Shown in pieces: positions 1 through 9,639 of a DNA stretch of 64,000 nt. The stretch comes from Oceanisphaera sp. IT1-181 (GTDB lineage Bacteria > Pseudomonadota > Gammaproteobacteria > Enterobacterales > Aeromonadaceae), in NCBI RefSeq assembly GCF_033807535.1, contig NZ_CP136856.1, forward strand, positions 330,001 through 394,000. The letters run 5' to 3'. Below the pieces are notes generated by a model, which worked only from the letters and a program-made list of their open reading frames with translations, had not been told where the DNA came from and did no database searches. Each line of letters starts with the position of its first letter. Within the stretch, counting starts at the first letter, position 1. A program made the position numbers and the translations under genes.

Positions 1-1158
<1,158 letters not shown>

Positions 1159-1247
1159 TACAACACCCAAGAAGTGTGAGACCTTGCGTAACAAGGCGAC
1201 TTAAATTATTTCAGACTAACAAATTCAGCTCTCCAGATTACAATTTA

Positions 1248-1365
1248 TGCCTGGCGGCCATAGCGCTGTGGAACCACCTGATCCCATGCCGAACTCAGTA
1301 GTGAAACGCAGCCGCGCCGATGATAGTGTGGCAGCTGCCATGTGAAAGTAGGTCACTGCCAGGCA
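1248..1365 (+). rRNA. rrf: 5S ribosomal RNA
   Basis: Starts with TGCCTGGCGGCCATAGCG and ends with the complementary CTGCCAGGCA, giving the closing helix of 5S. The internal ACCTGATCCCATGCCGAACT segment is the canonical loop B/C region. Length is about 118 nt, normal for a gammaproteobacterium. It lies about 90 nt after 23S and is followed directly by a strong terminator. Confidence 0.96.
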
Positions 1366-1373
1366 ACCAATTC

Positions 1374-1405
1374 AAAAAGCCCTTCACTGATGTGAAGGGC
1401 TTTTT
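1374..1405 (+). terminator. rrn operon terminator
   Basis: Perfect stem AAAAAGCCCTTCAC / GTGAAGGGCTTTTT with a TGAT loop and a T-tract. It sits 9 nt after the end of 5S, so it ends the ribosomal transcript. Confidence 0.9.
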
Positions 1406-1544
1406 CACGTCTGCAGCGCACACACTTTTACATGGTAAGGTAGACACTGCGGAGCGTAGCGACTTCTCTATGGTGAAAGGTGGCCGAAGCACGCCCGGAA
1501 AAGCAGCGCTTTGCAGTACTTCGCGACCCGAGCTCTGCCTTTTA

Positions 1545-1592
1545 CCCTGAATAAGGGACTGGCCATGCCAGGCAACCAATTAAAAAAGCCCG
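1545..1592 (+). repeat. Leftover 3' tail of a second 5S gene
   Basis: The 25-nt block at 1568-1592 matches the 5S tail plus start of terminator at 1358-1382 at all but one position (gccaggcaaccaatt followed by an A-run and agccc). The text just before it (aataagggactgg) also resembles a 5S 3' region (agtagggaactg). Nothing else of a 5S gene is recognisable between 1406 and 1545. The simplest reading is a tandem 5S copy that has decayed, leaving its tail and its own terminator. Confidence 0.6.
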
Positions 1593-1617
1593 ATTCGAAA
1601 GAGTCGGGCTTTTTTTG
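1587..1617 (+). terminator. Second rrn-type terminator
   Basis: Stem AGCCCGATTC / GAGTCGGGCT (one G-T wobble) with a GAAA loop and a run of seven T. It follows the 5S-tail repeat exactly as the first terminator follows the intact 5S gene. Confidence 0.88.
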
Positions 1618-1888
1618 TCTGAAATTTAGCAATAAGCTAAAAAAACATCGACTGTTGTATTTTTGCCCTCTCGAAATATCTCTCCGTTCAAAGTCGCAAC
1701 TACAAAAACGAAGTCTGCCCTGCTTGTGTTCGTTTAGTGAGGCAACGCTCAATCATAGCTAGCCATTAGCCGCTAAACCTTGCCGAAAAGTAAGAAACGT
1801 CATAGCGTTAGGTTGTCATTAAGTGATTGCATTGCGATGCTAAATTAAGTGGTGACTATAAAAGGGCTAAGCCCGAGGGAGCAGGTCT

Positions 1889-3268
1889 ATGGATGATAAT
1901 GCCCGTAAACGCTTTATTCTGGATACCAATGTGCTCTTACATGAGCCACTTTCTATTTATTCCTTTAATGAACACCAAGTTTTGATACCCATGACGGTGC
2001 TGGAAGAACTGGATCGCATCAAAGATCGACAAAAAGACGTGAGCCGAGATGCCAGAGTCGCGATTAGAACCTTGGAGAGCCTGTTTCATGACGCCACACC
2101 GGATCAAATCATCGCCGGTGTCCCTTTAGGAAAGTTAGGAGAAGAGGCATCAGGCTCAATTGCTATCGTTACCGATAAGCACTTGCCTGAAGGTTATGCG
2201 ATGTTTACCGATGATGAAGCGGATAATCGCATCATTAACACGGCGTTGTATCTGCAATACCAATTTCCCGACAGTAAAACCGTATTGGTGACCAAAGACA
2301 TCAATATGCGCTTAAAAGCCAAAGGGGCAGGGCTGAAGTATGTTGAGGACTATCGCTCCGATCAATTAGTGGATGATATTCGTTTATTAGCTAAGGGATT
2401 TTATCATCAGGAAAACAGTTTTTGGGAGCGAGTGGGCGAGTGTGACAGTGAAACTCGTGGGCGCGAAGTTATCCATACGGTCGCCGATGAATTGCTGCCG
2501 GGTGCGCATATAAATCAATATCTGATAGATGATACCGATGACTTTGCTGGGCGCGTATTAGAAAAATTGGGTAATAAGGTTCGCTTCGTGGATCTGGGGC
2601 GCGAGCGCATGATGGGCCGTAAAGCTTGGGGCATACAGCCGAAGAATATTTATCAGGCCATGGCTTTGGATGCATTATTGGATCCCAATATTGAATTAGT
2701 GATTTTAACCGGCCCCGCAGGCAGTGGTAAAACGCTACTGGCGATGGCTGCGGCACTAGAGATGACCATTGAAAAGGGCATTTACGATAAAGTTATCGTC
2801 ACGCGCAATACGCCAGAAATCGCCGAAAGTATTGGCTTCTTACCCGGTACTGAAGAAGAAAAAATGGCACCTTGGCTAGCGGCGATTACCGATACACTGG
2901 AAGTGCTGCACAAGCAAGACGAGTGTATGGAGGGCTCACTAAAATACATTATGGATAAAGCCAACCTGCAGTTTAAATCCGTCAATTTTATGCGGGGCCG
3001 TAGTATTCAAAATACCTTCGTGTTGCTGGATGAATGTCAGAACTTAACCGCCTCGCAATTAAAAACTATTATTACTCGTTGTGGAGAAGGCACGAAAATA
3101 GTGTGCTCTGGTAACTTGGCACAAATAGATTCTAATTACCTAACGCCCGTCACTTCAGGATTAACCTATATAGTGGAGCGTTTTAAAGACTTTGAGGGCA
3201 GTGCTAACGTCTACCTCAATGGTGTGATGCGCAGCCGTTTGGCGGCGTTTGCAGAAGAAAATCTTTAA
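1889..3268 (+). CDS. PIN-PhoH ATPase (PhoH family, YlaK/PhoH2 type)
   Basis: 459 aa. The N-terminal third is a PIN-type ribonuclease domain beginning ILDTNVLLHEP (Asp12, Asn14), with further acidic residues (DDEADNRI, TKDINMR) expected at the metal site. The C-terminal half is a PhoH P-loop ATPase with Walker A GPAGSGKT at about 275-282 and a Walker-B-like VLLDECQN at about 378-385. PIN-PhoH fusions are RNA-binding ATPases proposed to be RNA helicases/RNases; the physiological role is not settled. The start has a purine-rich ribosome site (gagggag) about 8 nt upstream. No small antitoxin-like gene precedes it. The gene stands alone between the rrn operon and thiQ. Confidence 0.93.
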   Translation: MDDNARKRFILDTNVLLHEPLSIYSFNEHQVLIPMTVLEELDRIKDRQKDVSRDARVAIRTLESLFHDATPDQIIAGVPLGKLGEEASGSIAIVTDKHLPEGYAMFTDDEADNRIINTALYLQYQFPDSKTVLVTKDINMRLKAKGAGLKYVEDYRSDQLVDDIRLLAKGFYHQENSFWERVGECDSETRGREVIHTVADELLPGAHINQYLIDDTDDFAGRVLEKLGNKVRFVDLGRERMMGRKAWGIQPKNIYQAMALDALLDPNIELVILTGPAGSGKTLLAMAAALEMTIEKGIYDKVIVTRNTPEIAESIGFLPGTEEEKMAPWLAAITDTLEVLHKQDECMEGSLKYIMDKANLQFKSVNFMRGRSIQNTFVLLDECQNLTASQLKTIITRCGEGTKIVCSGNLAQIDSNYLTPVTSGLTYIVERFKDFEGSANVYLNGVMRSRLAAFAEENL

Positions 3269-3308
3269 ATTGAAGTAAAAAATAAAGAATAAGTGCACAG
3301 CTTATCTA

Positions 3309-4019
3309 TCATCTTCCATTACCACCTTGACCCAGATAAGCGGCTAATTCTGAAGTGCGGGGGGCTAATAATAGCTCCCCGTTTCCTTGCTCCAAGATGC
3401 GCCCCTGATGAATAAACACCAATTGGTCTGCTATCCGTGCCGCTTCTTCCGGATGATGGGTGACCAGCAGAACGGTGAGCTGCAGTTGATCCGCTTGGCT
3501 GCGTAACAGCGCCAATAACTCATAGCGCAACGCGGGATCGAGAGCAGAGAAAGGCTCATCTAATAGCAAGATAGGGCGTCGACGAGCTAAGCTGCGCGCT
3601 AAGCCCACTCTTTGTTGTTGGCCTCCGGATAAGGAGGCTGGCATACGTTGCAGTAAGTCAGCGATACCAACTTGGCTGGCGACCTCTTGGATCTGCTGCT
3701 CTTGTGCGGCGTTGAGCTTGAGAGAGGGAGATAAGCCAATCGCAATATTCTGATAAACACTGAGATGCCAAAAAAGATTATGGTCTTGAAATAGCGTAGT
3801 GATCGGTCGTTCGGCTGGGGATAGTGCGTTTAAGGATTGGCCATTAAATAGTAAGTCCCCCGAATCAATAGGCGAAAAGCCTCCAATCATGGCTAGTAAC
3901 GTGGATTTTCCTGCGCCGCTGGGACCAATGAGTGCGGTTATCTCTCCTGCCTTGGCGGACAAGGTGAAGTTAAGATCAAGCTCTGGGTAGCGAGCACAGA
4001 GCTCAGTTAGTTGCAGCAT
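3309..4019 (-). CDS. thiQ: Thiamine ABC transporter, ATP-binding protein ThiQ
   Basis: 236 aa from the chosen start. ABC ATPase with Walker A GPSGAGKS, the Q-loop region LFQDHNLFWHLSVYQN, signature LSGGQQQR and Walker B ILLLDEPFSALD. It energises thiamine/TPP import with ThiB and ThiP. The start at 4019 is preferred over an upstream in-frame ATG at 4043 because it has GGAGG 7-8 nt upstream and begins MLQLTELC like other ThiQ proteins. It overlaps the end of thiP by 17 nt, so translation is probably coupled. Last gene of thiBPQ. Confidence 0.93.
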   Translation of the reverse strand: MLQLTELCARYPELDLNFTLSAKAGEITALIGPSGAGKSTLLAMIGGFSPIDSGDLLFNGQSLNALSPAERPITTLFQDHNLFWHLSVYQNIAIGLSPSLKLNAAQEQQIQEVASQVGIADLLQRMPASLSGGQQQRVGLARSLARRRPILLLDEPFSALDPALRYELLALLRSQADQLQLTVLLVTHHPEEAARIADQLVFIHQGRILEQGNGELLLAPRTSELAAYLGQGGNGR

Positions 4020-5607
4020 CTTTGCCTCCCAATACACCCTCAATCAACATAAATAATCCTAGGCTTAACATTAGTAACACCAATGCCGTGGCACTGGCTT
4101 CGGTAAGCTGATAATTACCCAGCTGCTGATATAGCAGCCAAGGCAGCGTTTGTAGTGACTGGCTGCCAAATAAGGCAATGGCACTCAAATCGCCCAGCGA
4201 TAACATCATGGCCAAAGCAAAAGTGAGCGCCATGGATTTTCGTAACAGTGGCCACTCCACTTGTTTAATGCGTGCCCAGCCATTAATGCCTAAACTCTCG
4301 CACAGTTTGTGATGCTGGCGACTGACTCGCTCCATCGGGGCTTGTAAGGCGCGCAGGCCATAGGGCAACGCCATTAAGGCATTCACTAATAACACCAGTA
4401 TTGGCCCCAGCGTAAACACATCGGCCACGTTGCGCAGCATAATAAACAAGCCGGTTGATAACACCACCGCCGGTAGCACCAAGATAATGGAGCCGATGGC
4501 TTCCATCAGCGCGGCACTGCGTCGACGCTGTAACTGCAAGCGAAGGTGGCGGCTAGTGATCAGCAGGCTCACGGTAAACAGCATAGATAACAGCGCCGCC
4601 CCCGAAGCAATCAGTAGAGAGGTGCGTGTGGCATGCCAGAGCTGGGCCGAGCTTAGGGCGGCGACGAGTTTAGGATTTAAACCACTGCTGATAATGGCCA
4701 GCAGCGGTGGCAAAAACAGTGCTAAGCACAAGATTAAGACTAACGTGTCCCACAATCGTAAACTTAATTGGTGGCGATCTGGGCGAGCGATTAGCCCCAG
4801 ATTACTAGGCTGGACGGCAGTAGAGCGGGAAGTAAAACGATATTGCAGCAGTAAGAAACTGGCGCAAAACAACAGTTGCAATAAGGCCAGCATACCGGCG
4901 TAGGGCAGGTCGAAATCAAAGCGTATCGCTTGATAGATGGCGACTTCTAAGGTGGTGGATTTAGGGCCGCCGCCTAGCGCCATTACGGTGGCGAAACTGG
5001 TGAAGCAAAGCATAAAGATCATGCTGGCAAGCGCAGGCAGTGCACTGCGCATCATCGGCCATTCTAGGCGTAAAAATAATTGCCAACCGTTAAAACCCAA
5101 TTGGCTGGCAATGCGCCACTGGCTAGCGGGAATACTCTCTATGGCTTGCAGTAATATTCGCGCAGCCAAGGGCATATTGAAGAATATATGCGCCAATAAG
5201 ATGCCAGTTAAGCCATAAAGGTAGCCTACAGATTCTAAGCCAAAAGCGTGCAGTAACTGGTTCACCCAGCCTTGGCGGCCGTGTACCGTGACTATGCCAA
5301 ACACCACTAAGATCACCGGCAACACCAGTGATAGACCGAATAAGCGTAATAGCAGAGTACGACCGATAAAGCGGCGCCGTGATAAGGCTTGCGCCAAAGG
5401 TATGGCTAATAGCAGGCTAAGCAGGGTTGAGAGCAGCGCCTGATAGAAGCTAAACCAAATGATATGCACAAGGTAGCTATCGTTTAATAAGGCTCCTAAG
5501 TCGTGCTCGCGGCTTTGCAGGAGCAATGCCGTGATGGGACCCGCAGTCAGCAGCAGGATGGCGAATAGACTTAAGCTGCCGGGTAGCCACCAGTTACGCT
5601 TAGTCAT
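4003..5607 (-). CDS. thiP: Thiamine ABC transporter, permease ThiP
   Basis: 534 aa, about the length of the E. coli protein. A fused double permease: two BPD_transp_1 domains in tandem, each with about six membrane helices and an EAA-type loop (for example LEWPMMRSALPAL in the first half and VEWPLLRKSMALT in the second). It forms the membrane channel for thiamine and thiamine phosphates. The start codon touches the end of thiB (the genes share base 5607) and the 3' end overlaps thiQ, a tightly coupled operon. Confidence 0.95.
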   Translation of the reverse strand: MTKRNWWLPGSLSLFAILLLTAGPITALLLQSREHDLGALLNDSYLVHIIWFSFYQALLSTLLSLLLAIPLAQALSRRRFIGRTLLLRLFGLSLVLPVILVVFGIVTVHGRQGWVNQLLHAFGLESVGYLYGLTGILLAHIFFNMPLAARILLQAIESIPASQWRIASQLGFNGWQLFLRLEWPMMRSALPALASMIFMLCFTSFATVMALGGGPKSTTLEVAIYQAIRFDFDLPYAGMLALLQLLFCASFLLLQYRFTSRSTAVQPSNLGLIARPDRHQLSLRLWDTLVLILCLALFLPPLLAIISSGLNPKLVAALSSAQLWHATRTSLLIASGAALLSMLFTVSLLITSRHLRLQLQRRRSAALMEAIGSIILVLPAVVLSTGLFIMLRNVADVFTLGPILVLLVNALMALPYGLRALQAPMERVSRQHHKLCESLGINGWARIKQVEWPLLRKSMALTFALAMMLSLGDLSAIALFGSQSLQTLPWLLYQQLGNYQLTEASATALVLLMLSLGLFMLIEGVLGGKDAATN

Positions 5608-6590
5608 CAGCGGATGACGGCGTTACGCCAGGCTCTTAGCCACTGACTGCGCTGCTTTGATACTTGCTCTGTGCTAAAGCTTAACGCCTGCTCAGGAACG
5701 GTTAGCTCTGCAAAACTGTCGGGCAAGAGGGTGTCGATCACCGGATACATCCAGTTGCCGCTAGCTACGTGCTGCTGAAATGCCGGAGTCAGCATAAAGG
5801 CCATAAACTGGCGGGCTAGCTGGGGTTGGCTACTAGTTTTTAAGACGGCGGCCACTTCTACTTGTAGATAGTGACCTTCGCTAAAATTTGCCGCCTTATA
5901 TTGATGCTGTTGCTCGGCGCTAATGTGATAGGCCGGCGAGCTGGTGTAAGACAGCACTAAGTCGGCCTCACCCTTCAAGAACATACCATAAGACTCACTC
6001 CAACCTTTGGTGACGGCCACCGTACGCTGAGCTAGGTTTTGCCACACGCTTGGCGCTTGCTCGTCGTAGAGCTTTTGTACCCACAGCATTAAACCTTGGC
6101 CGGGGGTACTGGTGCGTGGATCTTGATACAAAATAGTGAGCTCGGGGCGCTCGAGTAATTCGGCAAAGCTGTGCGGCGGGTTTTTAAGTTTTTCGGCATT
6201 ATAAATAAAAGCAAAATAGCCATAGTCGTAGGGCAAAAATACCGAGTCGGACCAACCATTCGGCACGCTAAGTGCAGGGAGAGTTTGCTGGTGTTCGGCC
6301 AATAAATCGGTGGCTTTGGCCGCGGCTAATAAGCTGTCATCCAACCCTAAAATCACATCGGCTTTGCTGTGTTTACCTTCTAGGCGCAACCGATTAAGGA
6401 TAGAAACGCCGTCGTCTAGTGCTACAAATTTAAGCTGGCAGTCACATTCAGCTTCAAAAGCCTGCTTAATTGCCGGTCCTGGCCCCCAATCAGATGCAAA
6501 TGAGCTATATGTATAAATGGTCAGTGTTTCTTGCTTCGCAAATGCGGAGCCGGCCACTAATAGCATCAGCAAGGGTAATAATTTATACAC
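5607..6590 (-). CDS. thiB: Thiamine ABC transporter, periplasmic binding protein ThiB (TbpA)
   Basis: 327 aa with a clear Sec signal peptide (MYKLLPLLMLLVAGSAFA, cleavage before KQ). The mature start ETLTIYTYSSFASDWGPGPAIKQAFE and the later KADVILGLD match the ThiB/TbpA family of extracellular solute-binding proteins. It captures thiamine, TMP and TPP in the periplasm for ThiPQ. First gene of the operon. The upstream DNA (6591-6790) was inspected for a TPP riboswitch (THI box); none of its conserved blocks was seen, unlike in enterobacteria. Confidence 0.94.
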   Translation of the reverse strand: MYKLLPLLMLLVAGSAFAKQETLTIYTYSSFASDWGPGPAIKQAFEAECDCQLKFVALDDGVSILNRLRLEGKHSKADVILGLDDSLLAAAKATDLLAEHQQTLPALSVPNGWSDSVFLPYDYGYFAFIYNAEKLKNPPHSFAELLERPELTILYQDPRTSTPGQGLMLWVQKLYDEQAPSVWQNLAQRTVAVTKGWSESYGMFLKGEADLVLSYTSSPAYHISAEQQHQYKAANFSEGHYLQVEVAAVLKTSSQPQLARQFMAFMLTPAFQQHVASGNWMYPVIDTLLPDSFAELTVPEQALSFSTEQVSKQRSQWLRAWRNAVIR

Positions 6591-6790
6591 AGAGCACTCC
6601 TAATGAAGGAAAGGGCCACCACGTAAACGGGCGGCATTGCTGACTAAAATAAGGTCAACAGTAGTCGCAGAGGGAGATTTAGCCACTGCGCATGAATGAG
6701 CTATAACGATTGAAGTTGAAGGTATTGTAGGTCTATTTTTTTAGCTAAACCAGTGTCTTAGGGATCACAAACTTACAAGGAAAGTAAAAC

Positions 6791-7081
6791 ATGATGTTAA
6801 CCAAGGAAGAACAGCGGGTATTTAATCGTATGCAGCTCAATACCAAGGTTATTCTTGCCACTGCCCAATCTCGCATTGAAGGAGTCTGTCGTAATTTGAG
6901 CGCACAAGGGGTGCTGATGGAAGTCTCCAATGGTCAATGCCAGATCGGTGAGGAATGGCAGCTAGTGGTGCCTTCGGCAGACAATCAAGTACAGCCATTA
7001 AAGGCCATGGCCAGAGTGTTGCGCGTCGACGCTGGTGAAAGAACCGATATGGTGGCACTCACGCTAACCGAAGTAAGATAA
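6791..7081 (+). CDS. PilZ-domain protein (predicted c-di-GMP binding)
   Basis: 96 aa, essentially a lone PilZ domain. RxxxR is present at Arg9/Arg13 (RVFNR) and the second signature N-x-S-x-x-G at residues 35-40 (NLSAQG), which together clamp cyclic di-GMP in known PilZ proteins. It therefore probably acts as a small c-di-GMP adaptor; the output is unknown. Two adjacent ATG codons (6791, 6794) could serve as start; aaggaaa lies 7-14 nt upstream. It precedes the thioesterase gene by 38 nt and may share its transcript. Confidence 0.82.
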   Translation: MMLTKEEQRVFNRMQLNTKVILATAQSRIEGVCRNLSAQGVLMEVSNGQCQIGEEWQLVVPSADNQVQPLKAMARVLRVDAGERTDMVALTLTEVR

Positions 7082-7119
7082 CAGATACGGTAAAGTACGA
7101 TTAAGAGGCACGATATACG

Positions 7120-7575
7120 ATGGTGATAAACGGCACGGGTTTTCCAGTCAGTCTGAAAATCCCTGTGGCTTGGGGCGACATGGATGCACTGCAACACGTG
7201 AATAACGTGGTGTATTTTCGCTATTTTGAAACCATTCGCATTGAGTACTTTCAGCGCATTGGTTTGATGAAGTTATTAGCGAGTGAACAAGTGATGCCGG
7301 TGGTCGCAGAAACCAGCGCTCGCTATCGGCGGCCGGTTATTTTTCCCGATACCTTATTGGTGGAGGCAAAGGTGAGCGAAGTTGGCGAATGTGGGTTTAG
7401 CATGAGTTATCAAGTTACAAGCTTGCAGCAGGGTGAAGTAACTACGCAGGGTTCAGCACGAGTGGTGATGTTGGATAAAAACACCGGTAAGAAGAAGGTA
7501 TTAACCGCAGAGCTTAAGCGGCAAATTCTACAGTTAGAACACTTACCAATAGAACACCTACCAACAGAGCCATAA
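7120..7575 (+). CDS. Acyl-CoA thioesterase, 4HBT hotdog family
   Basis: 151 aa. The active-site segment VAWGDMDALQHVNNVVYFRYFETIRIEYF is the YbgC/4HBT hotdog signature, with the catalytic Asp in WGDMD and HVNN following. Such enzymes hydrolyse acyl-CoA or act as hydroxybenzoyl-CoA-like thioesterases; the substrate cannot be read here. The C-terminal tail (HLPIEHLPTEP) is a short, apparently duplicated extension. It ends at a terminator shared with leuD from the other side. Confidence 0.85.
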   Translation: MVINGTGFPVSLKIPVAWGDMDALQHVNNVVYFRYFETIRIEYFQRIGLMKLLASEQVMPVVAETSARYRRPVIFPDTLLVEAKVSEVGECGFSMSYQVTSLQQGEVTTQGSARVVMLDKNTGKKKVLTAELKRQILQLEHLPIEHLPTEP

Positions 7576-7602
7576 AAAACGCCGACCTTCGTCGGCGTTT
7601 TA
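7574..7602. terminator. Bidirectional terminator
   Basis: Stem AAAACGCCGAC / GTCGGCGTTTT with a CTTC loop. A-rich on the left and T-rich on the right, so it can stop both the thioesterase transcript (+) and the leu operon (-). Confidence 0.85.
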
Positions 7603-7629
7603 ATTAGCATTATATTTAAACCAACAAAC

Positions 7630-8229
7630 TTACAGCCAGCTAGGTTGCTGTGCTTCAAAGTCGTCGATTTGTGCTTGATGCTGCAAAGTCAGACCTATGC
7701 TATCTAGGCCGTTGAGCAGGCAGTAGCGGCGAAATTCATCAATTTCAAACGAGAAATTAAGATCACCTACGCGCACTTCCAAGGCTTCTAGATCGACGGT
7801 GACGTCGGCCGCTGGGGTCGCTTTCACGTGAGCAAACAGTGCGTCCATTTCGGCGTCGGTTAACTTAACCGGTACCATGCCGTTGTTAATAGCGTTGCCA
7901 TAAAAAATATCGGCAAAGCTAGGTGCGATTACCGCTTTTAGGCCAAAATCGCTCAGTGCCCAAGGGGCGTGTTCACGGCTAGAGCCGCAACCAAAGTTTT
8001 CGCGCGCCAACAAGATCACCGCTTTATCAAACGGGGCTTGGTTGAGCACAAACTCAGGATTAGGCTGCTCACCGGCTTCATCTAAGAAGCGTGAGTCATG
8101 AAACAAATGCTTACCAAACCCTGAGCGCGTTACTTTTTGTAAGAACTGCTTAGGGATAATCTGATCCGTATCCACGTTCGCCACATCCAAAGGGGCGGCA
8201 ATACCGGTTAATTGCTTAAATCCGCTCAT
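7630..8229 (-). CDS. leuD: 3-isopropylmalate dehydratase small subunit LeuD
   Basis: 199 aa, the usual length. Aconitase swivel domain with NVDTDQIIPKQFLQKV near the N-terminus and the conserved CGSSREHAPWAL motif. Pairs with LeuC to isomerise 2-isopropylmalate to 3-isopropylmalate. Last gene of leuABCD, 12 nt after leuC. Confidence 0.97.
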   Translation of the reverse strand: MSGFKQLTGIAAPLDVANVDTDQIIPKQFLQKVTRSGFGKHLFHDSRFLDEAGEQPNPEFVLNQAPFDKAVILLARENFGCGSSREHAPWALSDFGLKAVIAPSFADIFYGNAINNGMVPVKLTDAEMDALFAHVKATPAADVTVDLEALEVRVGDLNFSFEIDEFRRYCLLNGLDSIGLTLQHQAQIDDFEAQQPSWL

Positions 8230-8241
8230 CTCTAAAACCCC

Positions 8242-9639
8242 TTATAAATCACGAATGTCGACGAAGTGTCCGAACACGGCAGCGGCAGCGGCCATGGCAG
8301 GGCTCACCAAGTGCGTACGACCACCGCGGCCTTGGCGACCTTCGAAGTTACGGTTACTGGTGGCAGCACAACGCTCGCCGGGCAGTAAACGGTCGTTGTT
8401 CATGGCTAAGCACATGGAGCAACCAGGCAAGCGCCACTCAAAGCCCGCTTCGAGAAAGATCTTATCTAAGCCTTCAGCTTCGGCTTGAGCTTTCACCTGC
8501 TGTGAACCTGGTACCACTAACGCTTGTACGCCGGCGGCGACTTTACGGCCTTGGGCGATGGCGGCTGCAGCACGCAAGTCTTCGATGCGGCTGTTAGTAC
8601 AAGAGCCAATAAACACCTTGTCTACGCTAACGTCGGTCAGCTTGGTGCCACCTTCTAATGCCATATACTGCAGTGACTTAATGGCGGTTTGACGCTCGGC
8701 GACATCGGTCATGTCGGCGGGTACAGGAATGGTCTCATTAATGCCCATCACCTGACCTGGGTTGGTGCCCCAAGTTACTTGCGGTGCGATATCGGCACCG
8801 TCTAACTCAACCACGGCATCAAACTTAGCATCAGCATCAGACTTCAACGTCTGCCAATAAGCGACGCCGTTATCCCAGTCCTCACCTTTAGGCGCGAATG
8901 GCTTGCCCTGCAAATAATCAAAGGTGGTTTGGTCGGGGGCGATTAAACCGGCTTTCGCGCCCAGCTCAATGGCCATGTTACAGATGGTCATGCGCGCTTC
9001 CATGGATAGCGCCTCAATCACGCTGCCGCAGAATTCCACTACATAACCGGTACCACCCGCGTGGGTGACCTTGCCGATAATGGCCAACACCACGTCTTTA
9101 GCGCTAATGCCGGGCTTAAGCGCGCCATTAACTTGGATTTTCATGGTTTTTGCACGACCCTGTTTCAGGGTTTGCGTGGCCATCACGTGCTCAACTTCTG
9201 AGGTGCCAATACCAAATGCCAAGGCGCCAAAAGCACCGTGAGTGGCGGTATGGGAGTCACCACACACGATAGTGGTGCCAGGCAGGGTTAAGCCTAATTC
9301 AGGACCGATAACATGCACGATGCCTTGGTACTTGTGGTGCAAGTCATACAAAGGCACGCCAAACTCTTCACAGTTCTTGGCCAGCGTTTCCATTTGGATG
9401 CGGGCCATTTCACCGGAGGCGGCAATGTCATTGGTTTCTGTGGATACGTTGTGATCCATGGTCGCCCAAGTACGGTCTGGGCGACGCAGCTTGCGGCCTT
9501 TTTCACGCAAACCATCAAAGGCTTGCGGAGACGTTACTTCGTGCACTAAATGGCGGTCGATATACAACAAAGGTGTTTCGCCTGCTTCGTTACGCACCAA
9601 GTGCGCATCAAAGACTTTTTGATATAAGGTCTTAGACAT
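8242..9639 (-). CDS. leuC: 3-isopropylmalate dehydratase large subunit LeuC
   Basis: 465 aa. Aconitase-family 4Fe-4S enzyme; the cluster cysteines are visible in IGSCTNSR and PGCSMCLAMN, and CGDSHTATHGAFG is conserved. Catalyses the second step of leucine synthesis with LeuD. Its start shares base 9639 with the leuB stop, so expression is likely coupled. Confidence 0.97.
   Translation of the reverse strand: MSKTLYQKVFDAHLVRNEAGETPLLYIDRHLVHEVTSPQAFDGLREKGRKLRRPDRTWATMDHNVSTETNDIAASGEMARIQMETLAKNCEEFGVPLYDLHHKYQGIVHVIGPELGLTLPGTTIVCGDSHTATHGAFGALAFGIGTSEVEHVMATQTLKQGRAKTMKIQVNGALKPGISAKDVVLAIIGKVTHAGGTGYVVEFCGSVIEALSMEARMTICNMAIELGAKAGLIAPDQTTFDYLQGKPFAPKGEDWDNGVAYWQTLKSDADAKFDAVVELDGADIAPQVTWGTNPGQVMGINETIPVPADMTDVAERQTAIKSLQYMALEGGTKLTDVSVDKVFIGSCTNSRIEDLRAAAAIAQGRKVAAGVQALVVPGSQQVKAQAEAEGLDKIFLEAGFEWRLPGCSMCLAMNNDRLLPGERCAATSNRNFEGRQGRGGRTHLVSPAMAAAAAVFGHFVDIRDL

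Noticed and set aside
6591..6790. TPP riboswitch upstream of thiB
   Set aside because: The conserved CTGAGA and ACCTGATCTGG-type blocks are absent on the minus strand; only an unrelated agggag string occurs.
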